IMG/VR virus record: IMGVR_UViG_3300033144_001711 | Span: 1 to 49,193 of that record | From: a virus | Length of the DNA stretch: 49,193 nt | Reading direction: 5' to 3' (one strand) | In this document: positions 17,531-26,513 of the stretch, piece after piece | How the letters are laid out: each line of letters begins with the position of its first letter | Numbering within the stretch: position 1 is the stretch's first letter | The notes under the pieces: model-generated | The model's database searches: none | Seen by the model: the letters and a program-made list of their open reading frames with translations, nothing else | Told to the model about the DNA's origin: nothing | Position numbers and translations under genes: made by a program

Positions 17531-18505
17531 CTATACTTGGTCATTGTCGCTAAGGATCACGACAAGGTTTTCAGGACGGTAAACTTTCAAACCATAACGA
17601 GCGGTCGTGACATACTCTTCACGCTGCTGCTTATAGTTGTATCCACCATCTACTTTAGGCATCTGCCTCATTGCGCCCATGAATGGGAGCAAGTCAGGAG
17701 AAGCCGCACTGAAGAAGGTATTGCACTTCCCAGCAGCAGTGGTGAGTCCACCAACTGTTTCGGCTCCAGCGCCATCAGCTCCGGCACCAGCAAGGTAGTT
17801 CGAAACGAATACGTCAAAGCCAAAGATGTTCTTAACGAACGTCATGCCATTGCCGATACCCGATTCTACGATACCTTCCCATCGAGGGTTGTTCGAGACG
17901 TTGACGATGTTCGTCAGCGTGTTGATCTCGTACTCAACCGATGGGTCAACGATAGCGATTAGTTGAGACTGCGGTACGTTAGCTTTCTTAAGCGCGTACA
18001 GAGCCTTAGCAAAATCTGCTACAGCCATTGTTTCATCCGTACCAGTTGCTACGAAGCGATGCTCCGCGCCATTGATACTATTTACGTTAGTCACGGTCTG
18101 ACCGCCAGATGCTCCACCCATACTAAGGGCTAGGACATCCGTCTCGATCTTCTCAGCCAAAGCGCGTGCTTGCGAAGGCAAGAACTTAGCTTCGAGCTGC
18201 TGAGAGTAAAAGAGATCCTGACGTGCTTTCTCTGTGATATAGTGACCTGAACTCAGGTACTCAGTGATTGTGAAGGTGAACTCACCCGTGTCAAGTGCGT
18301 CAAATACCACGTCGGTATCTTCCGTATAGTCACGAACTGTAGATTCGCCAATGGACGGGATCGTGAACTGGTCACCATCCGGGAACTCACTCAGCCAGTT
18401 TACCCAGCCTTGTGCGCTCAAGTCGTCTTCGAGAATCTCTTTGAGTTGCGTACTCCAAACCTCTGAGCGAGTAAGAACAGCACTATTTCCTGTCGTCATA
18501 GACAT
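17531..18505 (-). CDS. Major capsid protein
   Basis: A 324-residue protein, a normal length for a HK97-fold capsid subunit without a large delta domain. It has an N-terminal helix, then an F-T-I-P-S-I-G E-loop-like segment and a long helix containing A-L-A-E-K-I-E-T-D. The C-terminus has V-T-T-A-R-Y-G-L-K-V-Y-R-P-E, typical of the P-domain strand and A-loop. It lies immediately downstream of the scaffold gene and upstream of head accessory genes, as in T7-like phages. The ATG at 18505 has an AGGAAAC site; a second ATG two codons later is possible. Confidence 0.85.
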   Translation of the reverse strand: MSMTTGNSAVLTRSEVWSTQLKEILEDDLSAQGWVNWLSEFPDGDQFTIPSIGESTVRDYTEDTDVVFDALDTGEFTFTITEYLSSGHYITEKARQDLFYSQQLEAKFLPSQARALAEKIETDVLALSMGGASGGQTVTNVNSINGAEHRFVATGTDETMAVADFAKALYALKKANVPQSQLIAIVDPSVEYEINTLTNIVNVSNNPRWEGIVESGIGNGMTFVKNIFGFDVFVSNYLAGAGADGAGAETVGGLTTAAGKCNTFFSAASPDLLPFMGAMRQMPKVDGGYNYKQQREEYVTTARYGLKVYRPENLVVILSDNDQV

Positions 18506-18529
18506 TGTATTGTTTCCTCGTTAAGAGAG

Positions 18530-19276
18530 TTAGTTGTTGAAACGCTCTCCCAAACCGTTCATACTCTTAACAAGTTCCCCTTGGATCAAGGGACTGTTAA
18601 TGTATTTAGCAACGCCCACTTCCTTGCGTTTAGCATCGAACCAAGCCTTCGTCTTGAAACCATCGGTCTCTAGGACTGGGCCTGTACTGTTCAGTGCATC
18701 CGTGCTTTGATTGGGCAACTGCTGTAGTGAACCGTTTGAGCTAGCAGTACTATCGCCAACACCTACCAATGTAGCAAACGCATCTGGGCTCGATTCGCTC
18801 AGCTCGGCCAGTGCTTGGACACTCATGCCCATAGCCTGTGCTCGTTCTGCCACGAGAATGCGGGCGGCTTCAACGTTGCCTTCCACTTTCCCGAGTACTA
18901 GCGCGTTCCCGCGTGCTCGATTAGCTGCCTTGGTTTCAGCAGACTTCTCGTCTTGATAGATATCCTTTACGATATCAGTCAGTTCTTCCTGTGACATGGT
19001 CTTATCTCCTTCAGAACCTTCGTCTTTCTTTCCCGCTTGGGCTTTAACAGCATCTAGAAGTTCCTTTACCTGTGCCTGTTTATCATCATCAGATATGTTA
19101 CGGGCCAGTTGTTCCTTCAGGGATGCGTTCTCCTGTTCGATAGTAACGATATGTGCATCGCTCTGTGCCTTTCCTTTGGCCAACGCTTCCACGTCGTCGA
19201 ACTTTTTGCCTTCGCCTACGAGTGTCTCTAGGACACTCTCGCTGGTTTGGTCGCCAGCAAATACATCATCGGCCAT
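18530..19276 (-). CDS. Capsid scaffolding protein
   Basis: A 248-residue acidic, Ala/Glu/Lys/Gln-rich protein with a predicted coiled coil at about residues 40-75. It lies directly before the major capsid gene, the standard scaffold position. Such proteins direct procapsid assembly and leave before DNA packaging. The start has a very strong AAAGGAGG site, which suggests abundant synthesis. The C-terminal 50 residues contain Phe, Trp and basic residues that could form the capsid-binding tail. Confidence 0.78.
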   Translation of the reverse strand: MADDVFAGDQTSESVLETLVGEGKKFDDVEALAKGKAQSDAHIVTIEQENASLKEQLARNISDDDKQAQVKELLDAVKAQAGKKDEGSEGDKTMSQEELTDIVKDIYQDEKSAETKAANRARGNALVLGKVEGNVEAARILVAERAQAMGMSVQALAELSESSPDAFATLVGVGDSTASSNGSLQQLPNQSTDALNSTGPVLETDGFKTKAWFDAKRKEVGVAKYINSPLIQGELVKSMNGLGERFNN

Positions 19277-19288
19277 GGTCGGCCTCCT

Positions 19289-19555
19289 TTATAGTTTAAT
19301 CAAACGTTTGATTTCTCCCAGTGCCTTGCGGCGGGAGACCCCAGCTACAGCTTCTAACTGCCAGTTGGGTTTCGTGAAGTCCTCGTCGGCACGATCCGAC
19401 TCATCGATAAGGTCATCGATTATTCTATCCAGCCTACGCTGGAATAGTGTTGAATTCTTGAGAGCCTTCTTGCTCTCTTCTCTAAGCTCGCCCTCGGGGA
19501 CAGACTTGTCTGCGCGGGCTTGTTCTCTGTCTTCTTTGAACCATCTACTGTCCAT
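19289..19555 (-). CDS. Small hypothetical protein between portal region and scaffold
   Basis: An 88-residue, highly charged helical protein (Arg, Asp, Glu, Lys) with no motif I recognise. It is flanked by the 266-residue structural gene (one-base junction at 19555) and the scaffold. A perfect 16-base palindrome at 19298-19313 overlaps its last codons. It may be a head assembly factor; this is inferred only from location. Confidence 0.6.
   Translation of the reverse strand: MDSRWFKEDREQARADKSVPEGELREESKKALKNSTLFQRRLDRIIDDLIDESDRADEDFTKPNWQLEAVAGVSRRKALGEIKRLIKL
19298..19313. repeat. 16-base perfect palindrome at gene end
   Basis: The sequence is self-complementary over 16 bases, with centre ACGT. 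It covers the end of the 88-residue gene just before the strong scaffold ribosome-binding site. It could form a short RNA hairpin that limits decay or read-through, or be a protein site; neither is shown. Confidence 0.6.
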
Positions 19556-20355
19556 TAGTTACGTCTCCCCTGCTGTACTAAGATTATGTCAAAGCCACCG
19601 TGTACGTGACCGGGTTCTTCGAAACAGAACGCGTTGAGTCTTAGGTCTGTCTTCGGAGGGAACGAGTAGTACGGCTTGAAGAAGTGCTGGAAGCCGGGGC
19701 CTCTTAGCGGGACTGCTTGCTCGTGCTTGATCTGCCATTCATGGAAGACATTACCGGAAAGCCCACCGTTTGCCCTTGCGTACAGGTGGAACTCTGTGTA
19801 CGACGGTGCCTTGCTATTGGTTGCGTCACTTACAACTGACCCGTAGTAGCTGACAATGTATCCGACGTGGTCAGCTGGTATTGTGTACTGCGCCATCATG
19901 GTCTGGTTGTGTCCGACCTCAAGGCGTGCGTACTCTTCATCGTCCAGTGCATTGTGGATTGATACCACCTGATCAATTATCACAGGGGAACCTACGGTAG
20001 CTCTGAAGACACGAATGAGTGGTGTACCTAGTGCTACAGGTGTGGATGTGTCAGTGCCATCAAGCAGTACGAACTGACGTTTGAGTTCCCAGTCAGCGTC
20101 CAGTCCCTCGATATTGATCCGACCACTAATCATTGCTTCTTGATGTGCTTCCTGATTGACATGCGTGATTGTTGCCGTCGTCGGGTAGGGATACGGTGTG
20201 CTGCCTGTCCAGATGTCCTCGGCTGTGCCAGCACCAACGTCCTCGTTCTCTCCGAACTTATTGACGTGGCTGATTCCATCAAATACCCCCATTGGGATTA
20301 GCAGGTTGTGATCCGTCAGAGGGAATCCGTTAGGATCAATAGGACTAGTTGACAC
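19555..20355 (-). CDS. Structural protein downstream of portal
   Basis: A 266-residue protein with beta-sandwich character, many Tyr, His and Gly residues, and a Q-Q-G-R-R-N tail. It has no signal peptide. It sits between the portal gene (junction at 20355) and the scaffold region, where virion proteins of unknown detail occur in this phage group. A capsid or tail-surface role is plausible. I do not recognise a family with known function. Confidence 0.55.
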   Translation of the reverse strand: MSTSPIDPNGFPLTDHNLLIPMGVFDGISHVNKFGENEDVGAGTAEDIWTGSTPYPYPTTATITHVNQEAHQEAMISGRINIEGLDADWELKRQFVLLDGTDTSTPVALGTPLIRVFRATVGSPVIIDQVVSIHNALDDEEYARLEVGHNQTMMAQYTIPADHVGYIVSYYGSVVSDATNSKAPSYTEFHLYARANGGLSGNVFHEWQIKHEQAVPLRGPGFQHFFKPYYSFPPKTDLRLNAFCFEEPGHVHGGFDIILVQQGRRN

Positions 20356-22142
20356 TAGATGTCTCCCTCTGCTGCGATGTCATCAGACATCTGACGGTTG
20401 GCTATCTCATTCATGTTCTGGTCCTGAGACATGGCTGTCTTGCTCTGAGTCTCTTGCATCTCTGCTACTCTGATGTTTGGAGAGACAAGCTCGAACTCTT
20501 GGAGTCCAAGGTTCTCTTCCAGCAGTTCAGCAATCTTCAGGCCACTGATGTGAGCCTGTACCGCTGGATCCGAGTAGGCTCCGGAGTTAACCATGCCTAT
20601 TAGGTTCTGTGTGATCTGGGCTTCCTTAGCGAAGTGTCTTGCACCTACTGGGTAGAGTTTACCCTTGTTGTTCAGCACCTCGGGTGTGATATTCAAGAAC
20701 TGTTCGATAGCGAAGTCATCACCTAGGACCTTGATGGTCTCTACGGTGTTAACATTCCTACGAGCAGCCTCTAGCATCTGATTAAGGAGGGGCTCAATGA
20801 AGTGCTCTTCAAACCAAGTAATCTTGCTTTGGAAGAGTCTTCCAGCAGCGTTCTGTAGACTAGAGACTTCGAATGCTGTCTTCTCACCCGGCGTTCGGAT
20901 ACCCATCGCTTCGCGTGGGGCTCCTACCAGTTGCTCCATATCTTGCATGAGCTTATCTTTCTGGAACTCAGCGTTGAGAGCTGTGGCGTCAGGCTTAAGA
21001 ACCTTAACGTCCGAGTCAACATCTCCAAAGATGCGCTCTCCCGGTCCCCAGTCCCAATCCTCTACCTGACCCTTCTGGTATACCACCGGATGGGCTATTT
21101 GATCAAACACGTCGGCCTTGAGATTCTCTAGATGGTCCAGTCGATATTGCATCCCAACGAGATTATCCAAGGGGCCCATGGCCATGAGGTTGTCTGGACG
21201 TAACCGCCAACCAACGTGCTCTTTGTTTGTTTTGCCTAGCCATGACTCCATGGGGGCATCGTGTACTACGACACGGCGATCCATTACGATTACTCGTCTG
21301 TTTGTTTGCACCTCTTGCGTGGTACGGTCGAAGGTGTCTCCTTCGAACTCGAGTAGCTCGACCATGTCGGAGGAATAGTAAGTAGATAAGCTGCCGAATC
21401 CATCAATTCCGATTCCTTCCGACTTGTCAAGATCTGAGTCACCATATCCGTTGAGATGGCTTCGTACTCGGCCCGTGTCGGCCACCGCGCTATTAACCCA
21501 GTCGAAAGCAGGGTCTGTTTCGCCTGCGGAGAGTAGCGAGCCCATCGAGACAATAGTTCGTGTGATTTTTGCTGCGTGCTCGAACGAGTTTGAACTGATA
21601 TCGAAATAGATATCGAAGGGGCTGATGCGATGTAGTTTTGGCCCTTGGAACTTGTTAAGTGGTAGCCCATCCGCTGTCTTGTGGCTCTCAACCTCGTACG
21701 TGACCTCTCCGAACGCATTACCATAGTCGATGTAATCATAGAGTGCTTCACTTACTGCCCGTTTGAATCCGGACTCTCTGATCTTCTGTTTCATGTACGC
21801 CTCGATAAGGCGTGCATTATCACGTACCGCTGCCTCCCTAGAGGCTGATTCCCATTTGAACCAGTTGTCATTCGGGAACAGAGCGGCCATGTAGTTAGCG
21901 TGGAGGTTGTCCCTGATCTGACAGATCTTAGGGGTGCTCGTCTTGTTCTTCCACGGCAGAGCAGCGTTGCTGGTCTGTGTAGTATCGGTCTGGAAGACAA
22001 AGTTCCGGAGTTCTTTCATATCCTCCGTCCACTGATTCCTGTCACCGCGCCAGCTAACATACTTGTTAACTATGAACGAAGCCATTGCTGATGGCTGGAG
22101 AAGTCCGTTAATCTCCTGAACTTTCTTAGATATTCTAGCCAC
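20355..22142 (-). CDS. Portal (head-tail connector) protein
   Basis: A 595-residue protein, slightly longer than T7 gp8 (536). It has the usual portal composition: a helical N-terminus with W-R-G-D-R-N-Q-W, a middle region with Y-G-N-A-F and P-F-D-I-Y, and a long Gln/Met-rich helical C-terminus that would line the channel crown. It overlaps the large terminase stop by 8 bases. The dodecameric portal serves as the packaging channel and tail attachment site. Confidence 0.85.
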   Translation of the reverse strand: MARISKKVQEINGLLQPSAMASFIVNKYVSWRGDRNQWTEDMKELRNFVFQTDTTQTSNAALPWKNKTSTPKICQIRDNLHANYMAALFPNDNWFKWESASREAAVRDNARLIEAYMKQKIRESGFKRAVSEALYDYIDYGNAFGEVTYEVESHKTADGLPLNKFQGPKLHRISPFDIYFDISSNSFEHAAKITRTIVSMGSLLSAGETDPAFDWVNSAVADTGRVRSHLNGYGDSDLDKSEGIGIDGFGSLSTYYSSDMVELLEFEGDTFDRTTQEVQTNRRVIVMDRRVVVHDAPMESWLGKTNKEHVGWRLRPDNLMAMGPLDNLVGMQYRLDHLENLKADVFDQIAHPVVYQKGQVEDWDWGPGERIFGDVDSDVKVLKPDATALNAEFQKDKLMQDMEQLVGAPREAMGIRTPGEKTAFEVSSLQNAAGRLFQSKITWFEEHFIEPLLNQMLEAARRNVNTVETIKVLGDDFAIEQFLNITPEVLNNKGKLYPVGARHFAKEAQITQNLIGMVNSGAYSDPAVQAHISGLKIAELLEENLGLQEFELVSPNIRVAEMQETQSKTAMSQDQNMNEIANRQMSDDIAAEGDI

Positions 22143-23679
22143 AGGCTACGCCTCCAAAGCGAGTGTTAGTAATAACATTACTTCTCTGTCTCATTTTCCC
22201 TCTGTCCACAGGAATACGTATGATTCCCATTGCCGAATGTAAGGCATCCTTGATGTCGTCGAATGCTGGGTTGTGTTGTATAAGTTCCTGTTCAAGATCC
22301 TCACACAGGCCCCCGTAGTAGTGCCAGATGCTATGGTTCTCATAGCGTGGCTTTAATTCGTTGAGGATTCTCTCCTCTTTGGTGCCCATGGTACGTGTCG
22401 GGCGGAAGTCGTCTACAGAGAGGAGAAGTCCGTCTGTTCTAATTTCATCTCTGATTCTCTCAGCAATAACGGCTTGTGCAGCGGTAACTTCTGCTCGTAG
22501 CTTCTTAAATCCCCACTTGAGGTGTGCTTCTCGCACGAGCGTGTAGTATCTGGCGACCTTGTTCGTGCGTTCACGCTTAATGTCAAGGACATAGATGTTA
22601 CCGTCGGAATCAACTCCCACGACGACGAGAACTGTATAGTCTGCTGTTGAGCGCAAGCTGAACGCAAAGTCAATAGCTGCAAATACTGACAGAGGTCTGC
22701 CATTATAGGTCCACTTGCCGTTGAGCTTTCCGACCATTTCCCTATTGTAATACTGGAAGTATTCGTGATCAATCGCTTCGTCTCCGGGGTCGTTCGGATT
22801 GTTGTAGTACTGTGCGTGGTACTGCGTCTTGTCGAGGTACTTAGCACGCTTCATGGCTAGGATGGTGGGGTTGAACCCGAACCACTTGCCATCTCCGCGC
22901 TGCTGTCGAGGCCACAGGAACTCTCCTGAGCCATCTCCCATATCCTCTACTTCCTTTTGCCACACCTCATAGACAGGTGCAGTGTCAGTGACTTCTCCTT
23001 GCTCGTTGACAATGTCGACGGTTGCTGTGTTAAGAGTGCCGTATAGATCTTTAGGATGGTATCTCGTTCCAACAATCCACTCACGGGCGTCAGTCGTTTC
23101 AATAGAGGCGAGGAGGCTATACTGAGACTCGACCTTCTTCCTTCCTTCATTGGTGTACGCATTCTCGTTGATGACTATGTCATCTAGCACAGCAATGTTA
23201 CAGTGGAGCCCCGTGATCTGTGTTGTGAGGCCAGCTGTAAAGATAGTACTATCTCGTACCCCTTCAGCTTTCCGTTTCGGATGGTCAACCATGATCTCCG
23301 AGTTTGTCCACTTCTCACGCTTGCCCTCATCTGGATGGGTCATCGTAGGCCAGAACGATCTGTACTTGGGATGATCCAATATGTCTTTGATGAACTTGAG
23401 CTGCTTCTCAGCTAACCCTGAGGTGGCTGAGATATACAATACTGTTACTGATGGGTCTCGTGTAATCTCCCACGCTACCCTGTATGCTACCATCGTAGAC
23501 TTCTGATGATCCCGTGGGACCAGAGCCATCTGATGGTCTTTAGCTTCGTCTCTGCACCACCACTTAATTAGTTCCTCGTGGCATTTGCCTAGGACTCTGT
23601 GTGGTGCTATCAGCTTGATGAATGTAAGGAGATCATCTTCAGCTGCTTGCCTGATGTCGTCCTTAGTAACTCGTGCCAT
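22135..23679 (-). CDS. Terminase large subunit
   Basis: A 514-residue packaging motor protein. The ATPase part shows a Walker A-like V-P-R-D-H-Q-K-S-T at residues 54-62 and a Walker B I-A-V-L-D-D-I at 162-168. The nuclease part has I-D-F-A-F-S and V-L-D-I-K-R acidic positions expected for the RNase H-like cutter. I chose the ATG at 23679 because it forms a TAATG junction with the preceding LamG gene; an in-frame ATG at 23709 would add 10 residues and overlap that gene. The unusual lack of the classic GxxxxGK motif is common in terminases of T7-like phages. Confidence 0.9.
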   Translation of the reverse strand: MARVTKDDIRQAAEDDLLTFIKLIAPHRVLGKCHEELIKWWCRDEAKDHQMALVPRDHQKSTMVAYRVAWEITRDPSVTVLYISATSGLAEKQLKFIKDILDHPKYRSFWPTMTHPDEGKREKWTNSEIMVDHPKRKAEGVRDSTIFTAGLTTQITGLHCNIAVLDDIVINENAYTNEGRKKVESQYSLLASIETTDAREWIVGTRYHPKDLYGTLNTATVDIVNEQGEVTDTAPVYEVWQKEVEDMGDGSGEFLWPRQQRGDGKWFGFNPTILAMKRAKYLDKTQYHAQYYNNPNDPGDEAIDHEYFQYYNREMVGKLNGKWTYNGRPLSVFAAIDFAFSLRSTADYTVLVVVGVDSDGNIYVLDIKRERTNKVARYYTLVREAHLKWGFKKLRAEVTAAQAVIAERIRDEIRTDGLLLSVDDFRPTRTMGTKEERILNELKPRYENHSIWHYYGGLCEDLEQELIQHNPAFDDIKDALHSAMGIIRIPVDRGKMRQRSNVITNTRFGGVACG

Positions 23680-25553
23680 TAAATCTGAGCACCAGCCATG
23701 TGAGTCCACTTGTAGATCTTAGGCACGGCGTACTTATGATCCCCTATAAGCATGTACGAACCATCTGGAGCCACATATTCGAGGCCTATGGGATTGACTT
23801 TGTAAATGCGCAGAGGGTCTGCTTTCCACGTTACTGTGGAGAAGTCACCCGGAGTACTCATGACTCCTACGACAACATAGGCAAGGTTACCTATGTAGAT
23901 GTTGGTCTCTGTGCTATCGACCCAAACTGCGTTTTCATTGGCCTGAGCACTCCTCAGGGGACCAGTAACATTTTGAGATACCCTAGTACCCAAGCTATCC
24001 AAGTCGTACGCAGCACCTGTCAACGCTGTTCTAGTCACGGTAGCTTGACTCGACGGATTGCCGCAAGCATAGAAAGCTGTACCATCTGAGTTCCATGCGC
24101 ACCCTGCATTATTACCGCCAGTTACTCCTAGCTGGTCCTCCCTCGCATTGGAGTGTAGGGTCGGTGTAGCTTCCATCACGTAAGGGGTGCTTAGTGTATA
24201 CTGGTTGAAGGTATCAGTTGCTAGCTCGTGTACTGTGTAGGTGCCACCAGCTGCGCCCCACACGGCGTGTGCCGGGTTAACGGTCGTGTCTGAGGCCCCT
24301 GTCTCTACTGCTGTAGAGAAGTCAAAGGGCGTACTAAGTAGATACGAATACGTTTCATCGTCTGCGAGGTTGCTGAGCAACAGCCTAGTGCCGGTACTGT
24401 CGAAGTCGAAGCCGGTGATCTGATCCGCTGTGGTGAAGGGGACCAGCAGTGCGGCTAGGTTTGGAGAGCCACCGTCTGTCCATGTCTCCTCCAAGTAGTA
24501 GCAGTCCATCGGAGCGCCCAGTTCCACCGCTTCTCCTCCGTAGAGAGGGGCAGTGGGTGGTGTAAAGCCTGTGGTGTAGAGGGCTGTGCCTACAATCATA
24601 CGTAAGCTGTCTATGTAACCGTCGAGGACGGTAGCGTCCTGCGGGTCACTGCCTACGCGGATCGGTACTCCTGCTGCACCTAGCCCCAAGTTCTTGACGG
24701 TCGTGCTGAAGATCTCCACCCCAGCGATGAACCCTCTAAGGGTTGTTCCGGACTTGGTGAATGCTATATGATTCCATGTGAGGTTGGGGGCCTCTCCGGT
24801 GAGGAGGGTGTGTGTAACGTCCACGTCGATATCGCTGTTGTTTGCTTCGTAGATGACGGCTTTCAGCCCGCCGTACGAGCCCGTGTTATCTATCCCGAGA
24901 ATGAAAGCACCGGGAAGAGCCAATATGGGTATGTTATCAGCACCGTGGTTAGCGGCATATACCCAGCCTTCGACAGTCCAATCTGCTCCAGCCGGGATAT
25001 CGAAGTCGGTGGATGCGGGGTAGGTCAGGTATCCGTTGGTGAGTCCCACTAGAGAGGAGTTACCGTGCTTGCGCTTGGAGGTCTCAAGAGCCACAGTACC
25101 TGAGAAGGTCGCTGTCCGCTCTCCGGAGTCCTGTGATACGTGGGATGTTTGCCCGTCCGCTCCGTTGAAGGAAGTTCTGAACTTAACCTCTGAGGCTTTG
25201 ATAAGAGAGCCGCCGGGAAATGCATTCGCATTGCTGGGGTTATTACGAAAGGCCTTCGAGTAGTAATGGGACATGCCTTGCCCTACGTGCCCTTGGTGGC
25301 CACGTCCTCCTGCTGCGGGGTTACCGGGTCTGGCGTTAGCGTCTCCTGCTACTAGGTCGATGATGTAGCGTTTCCACAAGTCATCAATGGAGTAGTTATT
25401 AACATCAAGCGACAGTATGTTTGCTAGTGCCAACTTGAAGTCGTCGGGTAGAGAGCCGGTCCTATCAGCAGCGTCCACCTGACCCTCAATGAAGGTAGTC
25501 GTGGCTTGGCTCTGAATAGGTGGGTAGGTGATCTCTGTTACTTGTGTTGCCAT
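23679..25553 (-). CDS. LamG/concanavalin-like domain protein, putative adhesin or fibre
   Basis: A 624-residue protein inserted between the small and large terminase genes. Residues 1-120 hold an N-terminal helical region with a Gly/His-rich linker. Residues about 130-340 fit a LamG-type beta-sandwich: H-G-N-S-S-L, then D-W-T-V-E-G-W-V-Y, then W-N-H-I-A-F-T-K, then D-G-Y-I-D-S-L-R. The C-terminal part has repeated W/D/G strands reminiscent of a beta-propeller. Such folds bind carbohydrate, so a receptor-binding or virion surface role is likely. Its place inside the packaging genes is unusual. It is coupled at both ends (23679 and 25553). Confidence 0.7.
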   Translation of the reverse strand: MATQVTEITYPPIQSQATTTFIEGQVDAADRTGSLPDDFKLALANILSLDVNNYSIDDLWKRYIIDLVAGDANARPGNPAAGGRGHQGHVGQGMSHYYSKAFRNNPSNANAFPGGSLIKASEVKFRTSFNGADGQTSHVSQDSGERTATFSGTVALETSKRKHGNSSLVGLTNGYLTYPASTDFDIPAGADWTVEGWVYAANHGADNIPILALPGAFILGIDNTGSYGGLKAVIYEANNSDIDVDVTHTLLTGEAPNLTWNHIAFTKSGTTLRGFIAGVEIFSTTVKNLGLGAAGVPIRVGSDPQDATVLDGYIDSLRMIVGTALYTTGFTPPTAPLYGGEAVELGAPMDCYYLEETWTDGGSPNLAALLVPFTTADQITGFDFDSTGTRLLLSNLADDETYSYLLSTPFDFSTAVETGASDTTVNPAHAVWGAAGGTYTVHELATDTFNQYTLSTPYVMEATPTLHSNAREDQLGVTGGNNAGCAWNSDGTAFYACGNPSSQATVTRTALTGAAYDLDSLGTRVSQNVTGPLRSAQANENAVWVDSTETNIYIGNLAYVVVGVMSTPGDFSTVTWKADPLRIYKVNPIGLEYVAPDGSYMLIGDHKYAVPKIYKWTHMAGAQI

Positions 25554-26179
25554 TATGCTAAGCCTAGCCTCGCTATATCTTCGTTAAGTTCTGCTGTTTC
25601 GCTCTTGAGTTTGTCAAGGTGTTGCGCCTTTTCAGCCTTAGATGGACGGCCCCTCTTCGCAATGGTCTTGTCTCCGTATCTGTCCGCGAGCCACTTAGTA
25701 GCTTGAACAGATTGAGCAGACCCTTTGTCTTGGGTGGCAACGCCTTGCATTTCATAGTATCTGTCACTCTCTAGTCGGACCTTAAGCTCCTCTCGCCAGC
25801 CTATGAGCTGATCCCCGAACCACTTAGAACGGGTGAGGGCTTGCCAGTGGTCCCAAGAGCCAAACATACGGATGGCTACCTGATATTCTGTGGGGTCTGC
25901 TATCTCCATGTACTTGAGGTAGAGACTGATGTATGTCTTGCCGTCTTTGACGTGGTCGTACTTCTTAAGGGTAAACTTGGCCGGATACGACTCATGCGGA
26001 TGTTCGCAGAAGAGGGACTGGGTCCGGAACCGGCCCTGAGCGTCCTTGAATGAGTCGAAGATCTCGGGGCCAAGCTCCCCAGTAAGATTAGCCCCTACGG
26101 GGCTATCGGTGTATATCACATCACCGGGCTTGTGCATACCAATTGATTTAATCTTGTTCGAAGACTCTGTAATCGCCAC
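25553..26179 (-). CDS. Terminase small subunit
   Basis: A 208-residue protein starting at a GTG at 26179 that overlaps the preceding stop (TAGTG). The central part has Y-L-K-Y-M-E-I-A-D-P-T-E-Y and a Trp-rich stretch. The C-terminus is a charged coiled coil with R-G-R-P-S-K, a minor-groove-binding AT-hook-like core. DNA recognition by this protein would direct the large subunit to start packaging. The assignment comes from gene order (just before LamG and the large subunit), length and composition. Confidence 0.68.
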   Translation of the reverse strand: MAITESSNKIKSIGMHKPGDVIYTDSPVGANLTGELGPEIFDSFKDAQGRFRTQSLFCEHPHESYPAKFTLKKYDHVKDGKTYISLYLKYMEIADPTEYQVAIRMFGSWDHWQALTRSKWFGDQLIGWREELKVRLESDRYYEMQGVATQDKGSAQSVQATKWLADRYGDKTIAKRGRPSKAEKAQHLDKLKSETAELNEDIARLGLA

Positions 26180-26355
26180 TAAGTGAGGTCCTTCATGATG
26201 TCAGCACGGGTCCGGCCTGCGGTCGGCTTGTGAGAACCTGCGTTCTTCTTGCCTTGACGGGTCCCTTTGCGGATCTTCTTGTTAACACTCTTGTCCCTTG
26301 AGAGCCGTAGCTTCTCTAAGAGGTCTGTAAGTGCTCCTGCTCCAAATGCTGCCAT
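26179..26355 (-). CDS. Small basic hypothetical protein before terminase
   Basis: A 58-residue protein: a Gly/Ala-rich start, then a strongly basic segment (Lys/Arg/Gly/Thr, residues 18-50) and an acidic tip. Start ATG at 26355; its TAG overlaps the GTG of the small terminase gene. The basic character suggests nucleic-acid binding. It lies between tRNA-Pro and the terminase genes, in the first part of the late transcript. Confidence 0.6.
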   Translation of the reverse strand: MAAFGAGALTDLLEKLRLSRDKSVNKKIRKGTRQGKKNAGSHKPTAGRTRADIMKDLT

Positions 26356-26367
26356 GATATCCTCGTT

Positions 26368-26445
26368 TGGTCTCTAATGATGGATTCGAACCACCGACAA
26401 CCCGGCTCCAAACCGGGGGCTCTGGCCAGACTGAGCTAATCAGAG
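26368..26445 (-). tRNA. tRNA-Pro (anticodon TGG)
   Basis: A complete cloverleaf can be drawn on the minus strand. The 7-bp acceptor stem starts CTCTGAT and pairs with ATTAGAG. A D-stem GCTC/GAGC follows, then an anticodon stem CCCGG/CCGGG with loop TTTGGAG, so the anticodon is TGG. A T-arm GGTGG-TTCGAAT-CCATC and an encoded CCA end follow. It is the only tRNA I found. It would read CCA and other CCN codons and may support late gene translation, being placed upstream of the terminase and structural genes. Confidence 0.92.
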
Positions 26446-26455
26446 TTAAATAGGT

Positions 26456-26479
26456 ACGAGGGCACAAGTACGCCCTCGT
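26456..26479 (-). terminator. Strong hairpin between lipoprotein gene and tRNA-Pro
   Basis: Two perfect 8-base arms (26456-26463 and 26472-26479) surround an 8-base loop. On the minus strand it is followed only by ACCTATTTAA, which is a weak T-run. It may be a weak terminator, an RNA processing site that frees the tRNA 5' side, or an mRNA end-protecting hairpin. Confidence 0.45.
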
Positions 26480-26513
26480 GGTTAGTCCATAGCACGCTTC
26501 AACGTGGTAGACT

